Shown: piece after piece, positions 16,844-24,019 of the stretch | Position numbering within the stretch: position 1 is the first letter of the stretch | How the letters are laid out: the number at the start of each line of letters is the position of its first letter | From: Hydrogenophilales bacterium 16-61-112 | GTDB lineage: Bacteria; Pseudomonadota; Gammaproteobacteria; Burkholderiales; Thiobacillaceae | DNA length: 32,444 nucleotides | NCBI GenBank assembly: GCA_002257045.1 | Contig: NCHD01000043.1 | Location: forward strand, 1-32,444 | Reading direction: 5' to 3' | Translations under genes and position numbers: made by a program | Notes under the pieces: model-generated | Databases searched by the model: none | Told to the model about the DNA's origin: nothing | The model's input: the letters and a program-made list of their open reading frames with translations, nothing else

Positions 16844-16859
16844 ATTAAGATATCTTAAT
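16844..16859. promoter_or_regulatory. 16-bp perfect palindrome, candidate operator
   Basis: ATTAAGATATCTTAAT is fully self-complementary and lies 9 bp before the GGAGG ribosome-binding site of the cytochrome gene. The half site AAGAT/ATCTT recalls NsrR-type (nitric-oxide-sensing Rrf2) operators, but without a match to a defined consensus this is only a suggestion. It could control both divergent genes. Confidence 0.55.
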
Positions 16860-16878
16860 TACACGTTTGGAGGCGAAC

Positions 16879-17925
16879 ATGTTGCTACGATCAATTGCCT
16901 TGCTGCTGCTTGCCGGACTCGGCGCGGCGGCACACGCGGCGGCGCCCGGCGGCGCGCAACTGTACGCGCGCAACTGCGCATCCTGCCATGGTGTAAAAGG
17001 CGATGGCGGCATCGGCGTGCCGCTGGCCTTGCCTTCGTTTCAGGCGGGCATCAGCGATGACTACCTGCGCCAAACCATCCGTCATGGCCGCCCCGGGCGG
17101 GTGATGCCGGCGTTCCCCAGCCTTGGCGCGGAGGAAGTCGAGGCCATCGTGCGCCACGTGCGTTCCTGGAACAAGGGCCCCGCCGTCGCGTATTCGCCAG
17201 CCTCCATCGTCGGTGATCCGGTGCATGGCAAGCAGCTGTTCGGGAAGTATTGCGTGGCTTGTCACGGCGCGAACGGCGAAGGCGCCAAGGGTACCGGCGT
17301 GACCTTCTCGCGGCCGCGCGACCTGCCGATCATGGCGCCTGCACTGCACAACCCCGGCTTTCTGGCCGCCGCGCCCGACGCCATGATCAAGGCCACGCTG
17401 ATGAACGGCCGCGAGGGTACGCCGATGCAGTCCTATCTCAAGCTGGGGCTGAAGGAAAAAGATATCGACGACCTGGTGAGCTATGTGCGCAGTTTCGAAA
17501 CCCAGCCGCTGGGTTCGAGCGCGGCGATGGTGGAGGCTGAGACGCCGGTGATCATCCGCGAATCGCCCTACGACCTGAACACCACGGTCGAGCGCGTCAA
17601 GACGGCGGTGACTACCCACAACTTCTTCTATGGACGGGTACAGACGCTGGAATACGGCATGACGCCGCCTGCCAGCGAAAACCCGAAGCAGGTGATCGTC
17701 TATTTCTGCAATATCAGCCTGCTCAATCAGGCGCTGGCCATCGACCCGCGCGTCGGCATGTTCCTGCCCTGCCGCGTCAGCATTTTCGAGAAAAACGGCA
17801 AGGTGCAGGTGATGTCGGTCAATCCCAAGGTGCTGAGCCGGCTGTTCAACAACTCCGAGCTGAACCAGTTGTGCGAGCAACTGGAACAGAGCTATACCGC
17901 GATCATGGAGGAGGCGACGCTATGA
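16879..17925 (+). CDS. Periplasmic diheme cytochrome c fused to a DUF302 domain
   Basis: Exported protein of 348 residues. A signal peptide (about 1–20) is followed by two class I cytochrome c domains: heme motif CASCH at 33–37 with a probable axial Met in GRVMPAF, and CVACH at 125–129 with a probable axial Met in EGTPMQSYL. Residues about 230–345 form a DUF302 domain (TTVERVKTAVTTHNFFYGRV ... VIVYFCNISLLNQALAIDPRVGMFLPCRVSIFEKNGKVQV). A strong GGAGG lies 5 bp before ATG 16879; an earlier in-frame TTG at 16867 overlaps that site and is not the start. The fusion suggests the DUF302 module works in electron transfer or in binding a small redox ligand. The stop overlaps the next ATG by 4 bp. Confidence 0.9.
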   Translation: MLLRSIALLLLAGLGAAAHAAAPGGAQLYARNCASCHGVKGDGGIGVPLALPSFQAGISDDYLRQTIRHGRPGRVMPAFPSLGAEEVEAIVRHVRSWNKGPAVAYSPASIVGDPVHGKQLFGKYCVACHGANGEGAKGTGVTFSRPRDLPIMAPALHNPGFLAAAPDAMIKATLMNGREGTPMQSYLKLGLKEKDIDDLVSYVRSFETQPLGSSAAMVEAETPVIIRESPYDLNTTVERVKTAVTTHNFFYGRVQTLEYGMTPPASENPKQVIVYFCNISLLNQALAIDPRVGMFLPCRVSIFEKNGKVQVMSVNPKVLSRLFNNSELNQLCEQLEQSYTAIMEEATL

Positions 17926-18371
17926 CCCTGCGCAAATGGATGGCGAGCATGCTGGTGCTGGCATGCCTGAGCGCCCCGGTGGCGGCGGACGGGCTGCTGA
18001 TGGCGCGCAGCGACAATTCGTTTCCCGAGGCGATGACCGTGCTTCAAAGTGCGATTTCGGCGCGCGGTTACATCATCACGCGGCTGCAGCAGGTGAACGA
18101 AAACCTGGAGCGGCGCGACTACAAGAGCGACATGTATCGCGTGGTGTACTTCGGCAAGCTCGACGAAGTGAGGCAGGTGACGGCGGCGCACCCGGAGCTG
18201 ATCGCCTTCCTGCCTCTGAGTATCACGATTTTTGCCGAGGGCGACGAAAGCATCATGGTGGCGAGCCATCCGCAAACCATTTCCGGGTTTTATCCCGATG
18301 CGGCGCTGAAACCGCTGTTCGACCGATGGGAAAAAGATATCGAAGCGATCATGGACGAGGTGCGCGAGTAA
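17922..18371 (+). CDS. Exported DUF302 domain protein
   Basis: Periplasmic protein of 149 residues with a signal peptide ending SAPVAADG (about residue 24). The rest is one DUF302 domain: SFPEAMTVLQSAISARGYIITRLQQV, then MYRVVYFGKLDEVRQVTAAHPELIAFLPLSITIFAEGD, then a helical C-terminus. It has no heme motif and no conserved cysteine. The ATG overlaps the TGA of the cytochrome–DUF302 gene (ATGA) and is preceded by a GGAGGAGG run, so both are made from one transcript. DUF302 folds bind diverse ligands and have no single function. The stop lies 16 bp from the convergent hemL stop, with no terminator in between. Confidence 0.88.
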   Translation: MTLRKWMASMLVLACLSAPVAADGLLMARSDNSFPEAMTVLQSAISARGYIITRLQQVNENLERRDYKSDMYRVVYFGKLDEVRQVTAAHPELIAFLPLSITIFAEGDESIMVASHPQTISGFYPDAALKPLFDRWEKDIEAIMDEVRE

Positions 18372-18387
18372 GGCGCAGCCCGTCCAT

Positions 18388-19665
18388 TCAGACGGACTTG
18401 AACGCCTGACGCGCAGCTGCGATGGTGGCGTCGATATCCACTTCGCTGTGGGCGGCCGAGACGAAACCCGCCTCGAATGCCGAGGGTGCCAGATAAAAAC
18501 CGAGATCGAGCATGGCGTGGAAGAAGCGGTTGAACTTCTCCTTGTCGCACTGCATCACCTCGGCAAAGCTGGTTGGCGGTTTGGCAGCGAAGTAAAGGCC
18601 GAACATGCCGCCGACCGAGTCGGCGCAGAAAGTGACGCCGGCTTCTTGGGCAGCGGCGTTGAGACCATTCACCAGGCGCTCGGTGCTGGCAGCGAGGCGC
18701 GCATGGAAGCCGGGTGCGCTGATGGCGTCGAGCGTGGCCAGCCCCGCGGCTACCGCAACCGGATTGCCTGATAGCGTGCCGGCCTGGTACACCGGTCCGG
18801 TGGGCGCGAGAAAATCCATGACGTCGGCACGACCGCCGAACGCACCGACCGGCATGCCGCCGCCAATCACCTTGCCGAGCGTGGTCAGGTCCGGCTTGAT
18901 GCCCAACAGGCCCTGCGCAGAGCCAAGATCGACCCGGAAGCCCGTCATGACTTCGTCGAAAATCAGCAGCGCGCCGTGCGCATCGCACAGGCGGCGCATC
19001 GCCGCCATGAATTCGGCGGTCGGCTTGACCAGGTTCATGTTGCCGGCAAACGGCTCGACGATGATGCAGGCGATTTCGTTGCCGATTTCGGCGAAAGTGC
19101 GCTCGAGTCCGGCGACGTCGTTGTAGTCAAGCACCAGCGTCATTGCCGCCACTTCGGGTGGCACACCGGCCGAAGTCGGATTGCCGAAGGTGAGCGCGCC
19201 GGAACCCGCTTTCACCAGCAGGAAATCGGCGTGGCCGTGGTAACAGCCTTCGAACTTGATGAACTTGGACCGGCCGGTGAAGCCGCGCGCCAGCCGGATC
19301 GCGCTCATCGTCGCCTCGGTGCCGGACGACACCAGGCGGACTTTTTCGATGCTCGGCACCAGCTCGATGATGCGACGGGCGATGGTGAGCTCCGCCTCGC
19401 TGGGGGCGCCGAACGACAGGCCGTTGACGGCCGCATCCTGCACGGCCTTGACCGTACCCGGGTGTGCGTGGCCGAGAATCGCCGGGCCCCACGAACCGAC
19501 GTAATCGATGTACGCGCGGCCGTCGGCGTCCCACACGCGCGATCCCTTGGCTCGGCTGAAAAATACCGGTGTGCCGCCGACGCTCTTGAAGGCGCGCACC
19601 GGCGAATTGACGCCGCCGGGGATGACCTGTTGCGATTGTTCGAAAAGCTGTTCGTTGCGATTCAT
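18388..19665 (-). CDS. hemL: Glutamate-1-semialdehyde 2,1-aminomutase
   Basis: PLP-dependent cytoplasmic enzyme that converts glutamate-1-semialdehyde to 5-aminolevulinate in the C5 route of heme synthesis. The 425 residues match the usual length. Family landmarks are [25 protein letters not shown], the [16 protein letters not shown] motif, FDEVMTGFR, and the PLP lysine Lys265 in [17 protein letters not shown]. It is the last gene of thiD–thiE–hemL; the gap to the thiE stop is 10 bp. No GC-rich hairpin follows the stop, so the transcript may run into the opposing DUF302 gene. Confidence 0.98.
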   Translation of the reverse strand: MNRNEQLFEQSQQVIPGGVNSPVRAFKSVGGTPVFFSRAKGSRVWDADGRAYIDYVGSWGPAILGHAHPGTVKAVQDAAVNGLSFGAPSEAELTIARRIIELVPSIEKVRLVSSGTEATMSAIRLARGFTGRSKFIKFEGCYHGHADFLLVKAGSGALTFGNPTSAGVPPEVAAMTLVLDYNDVAGLERTFAEIGNEIACIIVEPFAGNMNLVKPTAEFMAAMRRLCDAHGALLIFDEVMTGFRVDLGSAQGLLGIKPDLTTLGKVIGGGMPVGAFGGRADVMDFLAPTGPVYQAGTLSGNPVAVAAGLATLDAISAPGFHARLAASTERLVNGLNAAAQEAGVTFCADSVGGMFGLYFAAKPPTSFAEVMQCDKEKFNRFFHAMLDLGFYLAPSAFEAGFVSAAHSEVDIDATIAAARQAFKSV

Positions 19666-19675
19666 GGTGCGGGTC

Positions 19676-20323
19676 TCACTGTTCGGATTCGGTTGCGAAT
19701 AATTGGTTCAGCGCCTGCGCGTTGGCCGTCACATCCACGCCGTCGAACAGCGCCGACAACACGGCGAGACAGTCGGCGCCGCTGTCGAGCAGAGCGGGGG
19801 CGTTGGCGAGCGTGATGCCGCCGATGGCGACCAGCGGAAGGTGGATCTGCGGCGCGGCTTCGCGCAGCAAGTCAAGGCTCGCGCGTCCTGCGTCGGGCTT
19901 GGTGGGCGAAGGAAAAAAGCTGCCGAAGGCGACGTAATCGGCGCCTGCCGCCTGCGCTGCCAGGGCCAGATCGAGGCTCTGGTAGCACGAAGCGCCGACG
20001 AATTTGTCCTTGCCGAGGATGATGCGCGCCTCGCGCACCGTGCCGTCGTCGCGTCCCAGATGGACACCGTCGGCGTCGCACAAATCGGCCAGCCGCAGAT
20101 CGTCGTTGACGATCAGCGGCACATGGAAGCGGCGGCACAGCGCAACCAGTTCGCTCGCCTGCTCATGGCGGCGCGCGATATCGCCCGATTTGTCGCGGTA
20201 TTGCATGGCCGCCACGCCGCCGCGCAAGGCGGCCTCGACCTGTGCCAGCAGCAGCGCGGTGTCGGCGGTTTCGGGCGTGATGGCGTAGATGCCACCGGGA
20301 AACTCAGGTCTGGATGGGATCAC
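19676..20323 (-). CDS. thiE: Thiamine-phosphate synthase
   Basis: Joins the thiazole phosphate and hydroxymethylpyrimidine diphosphate to give thiamine phosphate. The 215-residue TIM barrel shows the motifs [51 protein letters not shown] and PLVAIGGI, all expected. The start is a GTG whose last bases overlap the TGA of thiD (GTGA), placing the family-typical N-terminus ([15 protein letters not shown]) at the front. The open frame reaches further upstream only as a shadow of thiD. It is coupled to thiD, with which it shares the pathway. Confidence 0.97.
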   Translation of the reverse strand: MIPSRPEFPGGIYAITPETADTALLLAQVEAALRGGVAAMQYRDKSGDIARRHEQASELVALCRRFHVPLIVNDDLRLADLCDADGVHLGRDDGTVREARIILGKDKFVGASCYQSLDLALAAQAAGADYVAFGSFFPSPTKPDAGRASLDLLREAAPQIHLPLVAIGGITLANAPALLDSGADCLAVLSALFDGVDVTANAQALNQLFATESEQ

Positions 20324-21162
20324 GCGTTGCCTTCTGTTTGCACGTCCTGAGCCCAGAAAAATCGTTCCGGAATGTACTGCCCCATGCCGGGGCGGAACGC
20401 CGCCTTCAGCGTTTCGTAGGTGAAATTCTGCGCCTCGCGCACCGCGGTCGGCATGTCCTGGCCGTACGCCAGGGCGGCGGCGATCGCCGAAGCGAGCGTG
20501 CAACCGGAGCCGTGGTAGCTGCCGGGCAGGCGGTCCCAGGCATCGGTCTGCACATGGCCGTCCATGCTGTACAGGCTGTTCAGCACGCGCGGCGTGGTTT
20601 CGTGGGTGCCGGTGATGAGCACGTATTCGCAGCCGAGGTCGACCAGGTGTTTGGCGCAGGCAGCCAGATCCATGTCGTCGTCGTCCGACTCGAATAGCGC
20701 AAGCCGCCGCGCTTCGTGGCTGTTGGGGGTGATGATGCTGGCCTGCGGAATCAGCAGGTCGCGCATGGCCGAAATCATGTCGTCGGTAGTGAATTCGTCG
20801 CCGCGCCCGGAGGCCAGAACCGGGTCGAGCACCACCGGGATGTCGGGATAGTCGGCGAGGATTTCTGCGATCACCGCCATCGACTCCGGGCTGCCCAGCA
20901 TGCCAAGCTTGAACGCGGCGACCGGCATGTCTTCGAGCAGCATGCGCGCCTGATCCATCACCCATTCGGAGTCGATTACCAGGATTTCATCGACCCCGGC
21001 GGTGTCCTGCACTGTGAGCGCGGTGATCACCGACAGCGGGTGACAGCCCATGCTGGCCAGGGTGAGCAGGTCGGCCTGGATGCCGGCGCCGCCGGTCGGG
21101 TCGGACGCGGCAAAGCTCAGGACCAGCGGGGGAGTGGGTTTGGGCGTGAAAATGGGTGGCAT
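20320..21162 (-). CDS. thiD: Hydroxymethylpyrimidine/phosphomethylpyrimidine kinase
   Basis: Ribokinase-fold kinase of 280 residues that phosphorylates hydroxymethylpyrimidine twice for thiamine synthesis. Landmarks are SFAASDPTGGAGIQADL near the N-terminus, VLDPVLASGRGDEF, the ITPNSHEA segment and the anion-hole/catalytic motif GSYHGSGCTLASAIAA. A DDDDMD acidic loop near residue 157 is a small oddity. The gene leads the thiD–thiE–hemL operon and diverges from rubredoxin with 54 bp between starts. No TPP riboswitch can fit or is visible in that gap. Confidence 0.96.
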   Translation of the reverse strand: MPPIFTPKPTPPLVLSFAASDPTGGAGIQADLLTLASMGCHPLSVITALTVQDTAGVDEILVIDSEWVMDQARMLLEDMPVAAFKLGMLGSPESMAVIAEILADYPDIPVVLDPVLASGRGDEFTTDDMISAMRDLLIPQASIITPNSHEARRLALFESDDDDMDLAACAKHLVDLGCEYVLITGTHETTPRVLNSLYSMDGHVQTDAWDRLPGSYHGSGCTLASAIAAALAYGQDMPTAVREAQNFTYETLKAAFRPGMGQYIPERFFWAQDVQTEGNA

Positions 21163-21170
21163 GGCGTCAC

Positions 21171-21179
21171 TGCTATAAA
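21171..21179 (+). promoter_or_regulatory. Extended -10 promoter of rubredoxin
   Basis: TGCTATAAA matches an extended -10 (TGn plus TATAAA) 38 bp before the rubredoxin ATG, giving a leader of roughly 30 nt. No good -35 is seen, which extended -10 promoters tolerate. Confidence 0.5.
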
Positions 21180-21216
21180 ATCAAGCTCCCAATTTTAGCC
21201 GATTCCCCTCTCCTCC

Positions 21217-21399
21217 ATGTCTGAAACTCCCGAATACACAAGCTGGATGTGCCTGATCTGCGGCTGGATTTATCACGAGGAAACCGGTGCGCCCGACGAT
21301 GGCATCGCCCCGGGCACGCGCTGGGAAGACGTGCCGATCAACTGGACGTGCCCGGATTGCGGCGCCCGCAAGGACGATTTCGAGATGGTGGCGTTTTAG
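21217..21399 (+). CDS. rubA: Rubredoxin
   Basis: Small one-iron electron carrier of 60 residues. The two iron-binding knuckles are CLICG (Cys12, Cys15) and CPDCG (Cys45, Cys48), with the usual GWIYHEETGAPDDGIAPGTRWEDVP between them. Its partner is not evident from the neighbourhood; in related bacteria it also sits between thiamine/heme genes and the pil chemosensory cluster. The leader just before the ATG is pyrimidine-rich (CCCCTCTCCTCC) and has no Shine-Dalgarno sequence, so initiation is probably leader-independent or assisted by S1. It diverges from thiD. Confidence 0.96.
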   Translation: MSETPEYTSWMCLICGWIYHEETGAPDDGIAPGTRWEDVPINWTCPDCGARKDDFEMVAF

Positions 21400-21552
21400 T
21401 ACGGATGCGCGGCTCAAGAATGCCGGTTTCTGGGCGTTAGAGCGTACAGGCACAAGAAGTTGCTAGTATGGCGTCCCCATTTCATGGCCGCGTGGACTAC
21501 GCGGGTTGTGACAGGGGTCAGGCCAACATTAATCAATATAAAGGAGAAGACG

Positions 21553-22455
21553 ATGAACATTCGGTGGATAGCTACGTGGTTGATGCTGTCGCTGTCGAGC
21601 AGCGTGTGGGCAATTGCGCCCTACATTCAGGGCGACTCGGTGGCGGGAGGCAATGTCCAGGCGGCGGCTACGGCGGTCGAGGGCAAGCTCAAAAAAGGCG
21701 GCTTTAAAGTCATCGGCAAATATTTCCCCAAAGGCCTGGCCGGCTTTGGCGTGGTGATTGCAACCGACGCCGAGATGCTGGACACGGTCGGCGCGGTTGG
21801 CGGGCCCGCGATCATGGGCGCAACGGTTCGGGTGGGCATCAAGGCGGATGGCAGTGTTGCCTACACCAACCCGGATTACTGGTATCGCGCTTATTTCCGC
21901 AAATCGTTCGCCAAGAAGGAAGAGGCGGTAAAAGGCCTGCAGGGGCGATTGCAGCAGGCGCTGGGTGCCGGCAAGGGTCAGGGCGGCGAGGAAACCGCCG
22001 CCAGTCTTTCCAACTATCGCTACATGGTGGGCATGGAACGTCTGGATTCATCCAAAAACGAGCTGAACCAGTTTGGCTCGTTTGCCGAGGCGCTCAAGAC
22101 GGTTCGCGAGAACCTGGCCAAAGGCGCGGGAAAAACCGCCAAGGTTTATGAGGTGGTGTTGTCCGACCGCAAACTGGCCGTGTTTGGCGTGGCCATGAAC
22201 GACGGCGACAACAGCGACGGCGAATGGCTCAAGCGGATCGATATGCAGAACAGTGTCGCCGGCCTGCCGTACGAAATCTACATCGTCGACAAGGATGTCG
22301 GCGCACCCCACGGCCGGTTCCGCATCGCCTTGGCTTTCCCGGATGTGGGCATGGGACAGTTCATGCGCATTTCAGCCTTGCCGAACGCCATCATGGACAC
22401 CATGGGGGGGCTGGCCGGAGTGCAGAAATCGTCGAGCGAAGAATCCTGGCAGTAA
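21553..22455 (+). CDS. Exported protein of unknown function with two similar halves
   Basis: Protein of 300 residues with a clear signal peptide (MNIRWIATWLMLSLSSSVWA). I do not recognise a named family. Two segments have a comparable helix-then-strand pattern: about 30–110 (VEGKLKKGGFKVIGKYFPKG ... ATVRVGIKADGSVAYTNPDYW) and about 175–280 (AEALKTVRENLAKGAGKTAK ... LPYEIYIVDKD ... GRFRIALAFPDVGMGQFM). This pattern is loosely like DUF302, two copies of which are encoded nearby, but the likeness is by eye only. There is no cysteine in the mature part, so heme, iron–sulfur or disulfide chemistry is unlikely. AAGGAG lies 6 bp before ATG 21553, and earlier in-frame starts lack one. A strong terminator follows. 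Confidence 0.75.
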   Translation: MNIRWIATWLMLSLSSSVWAIAPYIQGDSVAGGNVQAAATAVEGKLKKGGFKVIGKYFPKGLAGFGVVIATDAEMLDTVGAVGGPAIMGATVRVGIKADGSVAYTNPDYWYRAYFRKSFAKKEEAVKGLQGRLQQALGAGKGQGGEETAASLSNYRYMVGMERLDSSKNELNQFGSFAEALKTVRENLAKGAGKTAKVYEVVLSDRKLAVFGVAMNDGDNSDGEWLKRIDMQNSVAGLPYEIYIVDKDVGAPHGRFRIALAFPDVGMGQFMRISALPNAIMDTMGGLAGVQKSSSEESWQ

Positions 22456-22474
22456 GCCGGGCGGGTTGTCACAC

Positions 22475-22509
22475 ATAAAAAGGGCGCTGCCATGTAGCGC
22501 CCTTTTTAT
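22475..22509 (+). terminator. Terminator after the exported unknown protein
   Basis: A perfect 14-bp stem (22475–22488 with 22496–22509, 7-base loop) has a GGGCGC core and ends in a T5 run on the plus strand, 19 bp past the stop codon. It separates this gene from the pil cluster; the A-rich left flank would also allow minus-strand activity. Confidence 0.92.
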
Positions 22510-22631
22510 TTGGCCGAAATGCCGTGAATACAAGCATTGCGGCGCTAAAGAAGCCGATGTCCATGCCGTAATGTTTACCACACAGGGTGCGTGCAATTTT
22601 GGCCATCCGCTGATCCAGGTGGAGAGAACGT

Positions 22632-23024
22632 GTGGACAACGAAGCATTGAAGGGCGTCAAGGTGATGATCATCGATGACAGCAATACGATCCGCCGCAGT
22701 GCGGAAATATTTTTAAGTCAGGCGGGCTGTGAGGTCATCCTGGCGCAGGACGGATTTGATGCGCTGTCCAAAATTACCGACCACGAGCCTGATGTGGTGT
22801 TTGTGGATATCATGATGCCGCGCCTCGACGGCTACCAGACCTGTTCGCTGATCAAGCGCAACGCCAAGTACCGCGCCACGCCGGTCATCATGCTGTCGTC
22901 CAAGGACGGATTGTTCGATCGTGCGCGCGGACGCATGGTGGGCTCGGACGAATACCTGACCAAACCCTTTACCAAAGACACGTTGTTGACGGCGGTGCGC
23001 GAGCATGCCGTCAGCCGGGCTTAA
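22632..23024 (+). CDS. pilG: Twitching-motility response regulator PilG
   Basis: Single-domain CheY-like receiver of 130 residues in the Pil-Chp chemosensory pathway, where it promotes type IV pilus extension and cAMP signalling in Pseudomonas. The acidic pocket is Asp15/Asp16, phospho-acceptor Asp59 in VVFVDIMMPRLDGYQTC, and the conserved Lys is in YLTKPFTK. The N-terminal VKVMIIDDSNTIRRSAEIFL is typical of PilG. The start is a GTG at 22632 preceded by GGAGAG at 22621–22626. It is the first gene of pilGHIJL; the 122 bp between the preceding terminator and the GTG should hold the operon promoter, though I cannot name one. Confidence 0.94.
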   Translation: MDNEALKGVKVMIIDDSNTIRRSAEIFLSQAGCEVILAQDGFDALSKITDHEPDVVFVDIMMPRLDGYQTCSLIKRNAKYRATPVIMLSSKDGLFDRARGRMVGSDEYLTKPFTKDTLLTAVREHAVSRA

Positions 23025-23046
23025 CTGTTTTCTAGGAGCATAAATC

Positions 23047-23412
23047 ATGGCGATTAGCCGAATTCTGGTTGTGGACGATTCCCCTACCGAGCGTTTTTTT
23101 CTGTCTGAACTGCTGGTCAAGAACGGCTATCTGGTGAGCATGGCTGAAAGCGGCGAAGAAGCCGTCGCCCAGGCCAAGCAGACCCTGCCGGATCTGATCG
23201 TGATGGACGTGGTGATGCCGGGCATGAATGGCTATCAGGCGACCCGCATGCTGACCAAGGAAGAGGCGACCAAGCATATCCCGGTCATCATGTGCACCAC
23301 CAAAGGCCAGGAAACCGACAAGGTGTGGGGCATGCGCCAGGGCGCGAAGGCTTATCTGGTCAAGCCGGTCAAGCCCGAGGAGTTGTTGTCGCAGATCAAG
23401 GCCTTGGGTTGA
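23047..23412 (+). CDS. pilH: Twitching-motility response regulator PilH
   Basis: Second CheY-like receiver, 121 residues, thought to drain phosphate from the kinase and favour pilus retraction. It has Asp10/Asp11, phospho-acceptor Asp54 in LIVMDVVMPGMNGYQATR, the switch Thr in MCTTKGQETD and Lys in YLVKPVKPEE. The TKGQETDKVWGMRQGA stretch separates PilH from PilG. AGGAG lies 8 bp before the ATG. The gap to pilG is 22 bp. A T7 run near residues 16–18 is the only sequence oddity. Confidence 0.94.
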   Translation: MAISRILVVDDSPTERFFLSELLVKNGYLVSMAESGEEAVAQAKQTLPDLIVMDVVMPGMNGYQATRMLTKEEATKHIPVIMCTTKGQETDKVWGMRQGAKAYLVKPVKPEELLSQIKALG

Positions 23413-23422
23413 GCTGACCACG

Positions 23423-23932
23423 ATGAGCAAGAAGTTCAATCTGCGCGAGTTTCAAACGACGCTGTCGCAGCAGCTTCTGGCCGCAGCAACGCGTGACAAC
23501 ACCGGATCCCGTCTGGGGTTTCAGGTGGGCGAGGTGAGCTGGCTGGTGAATCTGGCTGACGCGGAGGAGGTCATCCCGGTGCCCACCATCGTCAAGGTGC
23601 CGGGTGCGCGGCGCTGGTTTCGCGGCGTCGCCAACATCCGGGGCAATCTGTATGCGGTCAGCGATTTTTCTGATTTCATGGGCCAGGGCGTGACCCCTGA
23701 CCATGCCAGCTGCCGCTTGCTGATTCCACATCATGATTTTGGCGTGAACGCCGCCTTGCTGGTGCGCAGCGCGCTGGGTTTGCGGAATGTCAGCCGTTAT
23801 CAGTTGCGCGCGGAACAGGGAGCGCATCCCTGGGTGGCACGTCAATACGCCGATGACCAGGGCGCTGTCTGGTGCGATCTGGATTTTGGACAGTTGCTCG
23901 GTAACCCTGAATTCCTGATGGTAGAGGCGTAG
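23423..23932 (+). CDS. pilI: CheW-like adaptor PilI
   Basis: Adaptor of 169 residues coupling the PilJ receptor to the PilL kinase at the inner membrane. The single CheW domain spans about 30–165: LGFQVGEVSWLVNLADAEEVIPVP, then RRWFRGVANIRGNLYAVSDFSDFMG (the conserved receptor-binding GVANIRG), and a C-terminal DLDFGQLLGNPEFL. Length and order fit PilI. It begins 10 bp after the pilH stop with only a weak ribosome-binding site, suggesting coupling to pilH. Confidence 0.92.
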   Translation: MSKKFNLREFQTTLSQQLLAAATRDNTGSRLGFQVGEVSWLVNLADAEEVIPVPTIVKVPGARRWFRGVANIRGNLYAVSDFSDFMGQGVTPDHASCRLLIPHHDFGVNAALLVRSALGLRNVSRYQLRAEQGAHPWVARQYADDQGAVWCDLDFGQLLGNPEFLMVEA

Positions 23933-24019
23933 CAGGCGATACGCCGGTCGTTTAAAACAGGGCGCGCAGGCGCTCGATTAATAGAGAGTTTGGAGCGTTG
24001 AATATGGATATCACGATGA

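Noticed and set aside
16867-16878. TTG start four codons upstream of the cytochrome gene
   Set aside because: It overlaps the GGAGG ribosome-binding site; ATG 16879 gives the ideal spacing and a clean signal peptide.
21163-21216. TPP riboswitch in front of thiD
   Set aside because: The intergenic space is only 54 bp and contains none of the conserved TPP aptamer elements.
22588-22606. Sigma-54-like sequence (TGGCC...TTGC, minus strand) before pilG
   Set aside because: The GG-to-GC spacing is two bases short of the required 10 and it points away from pilG.
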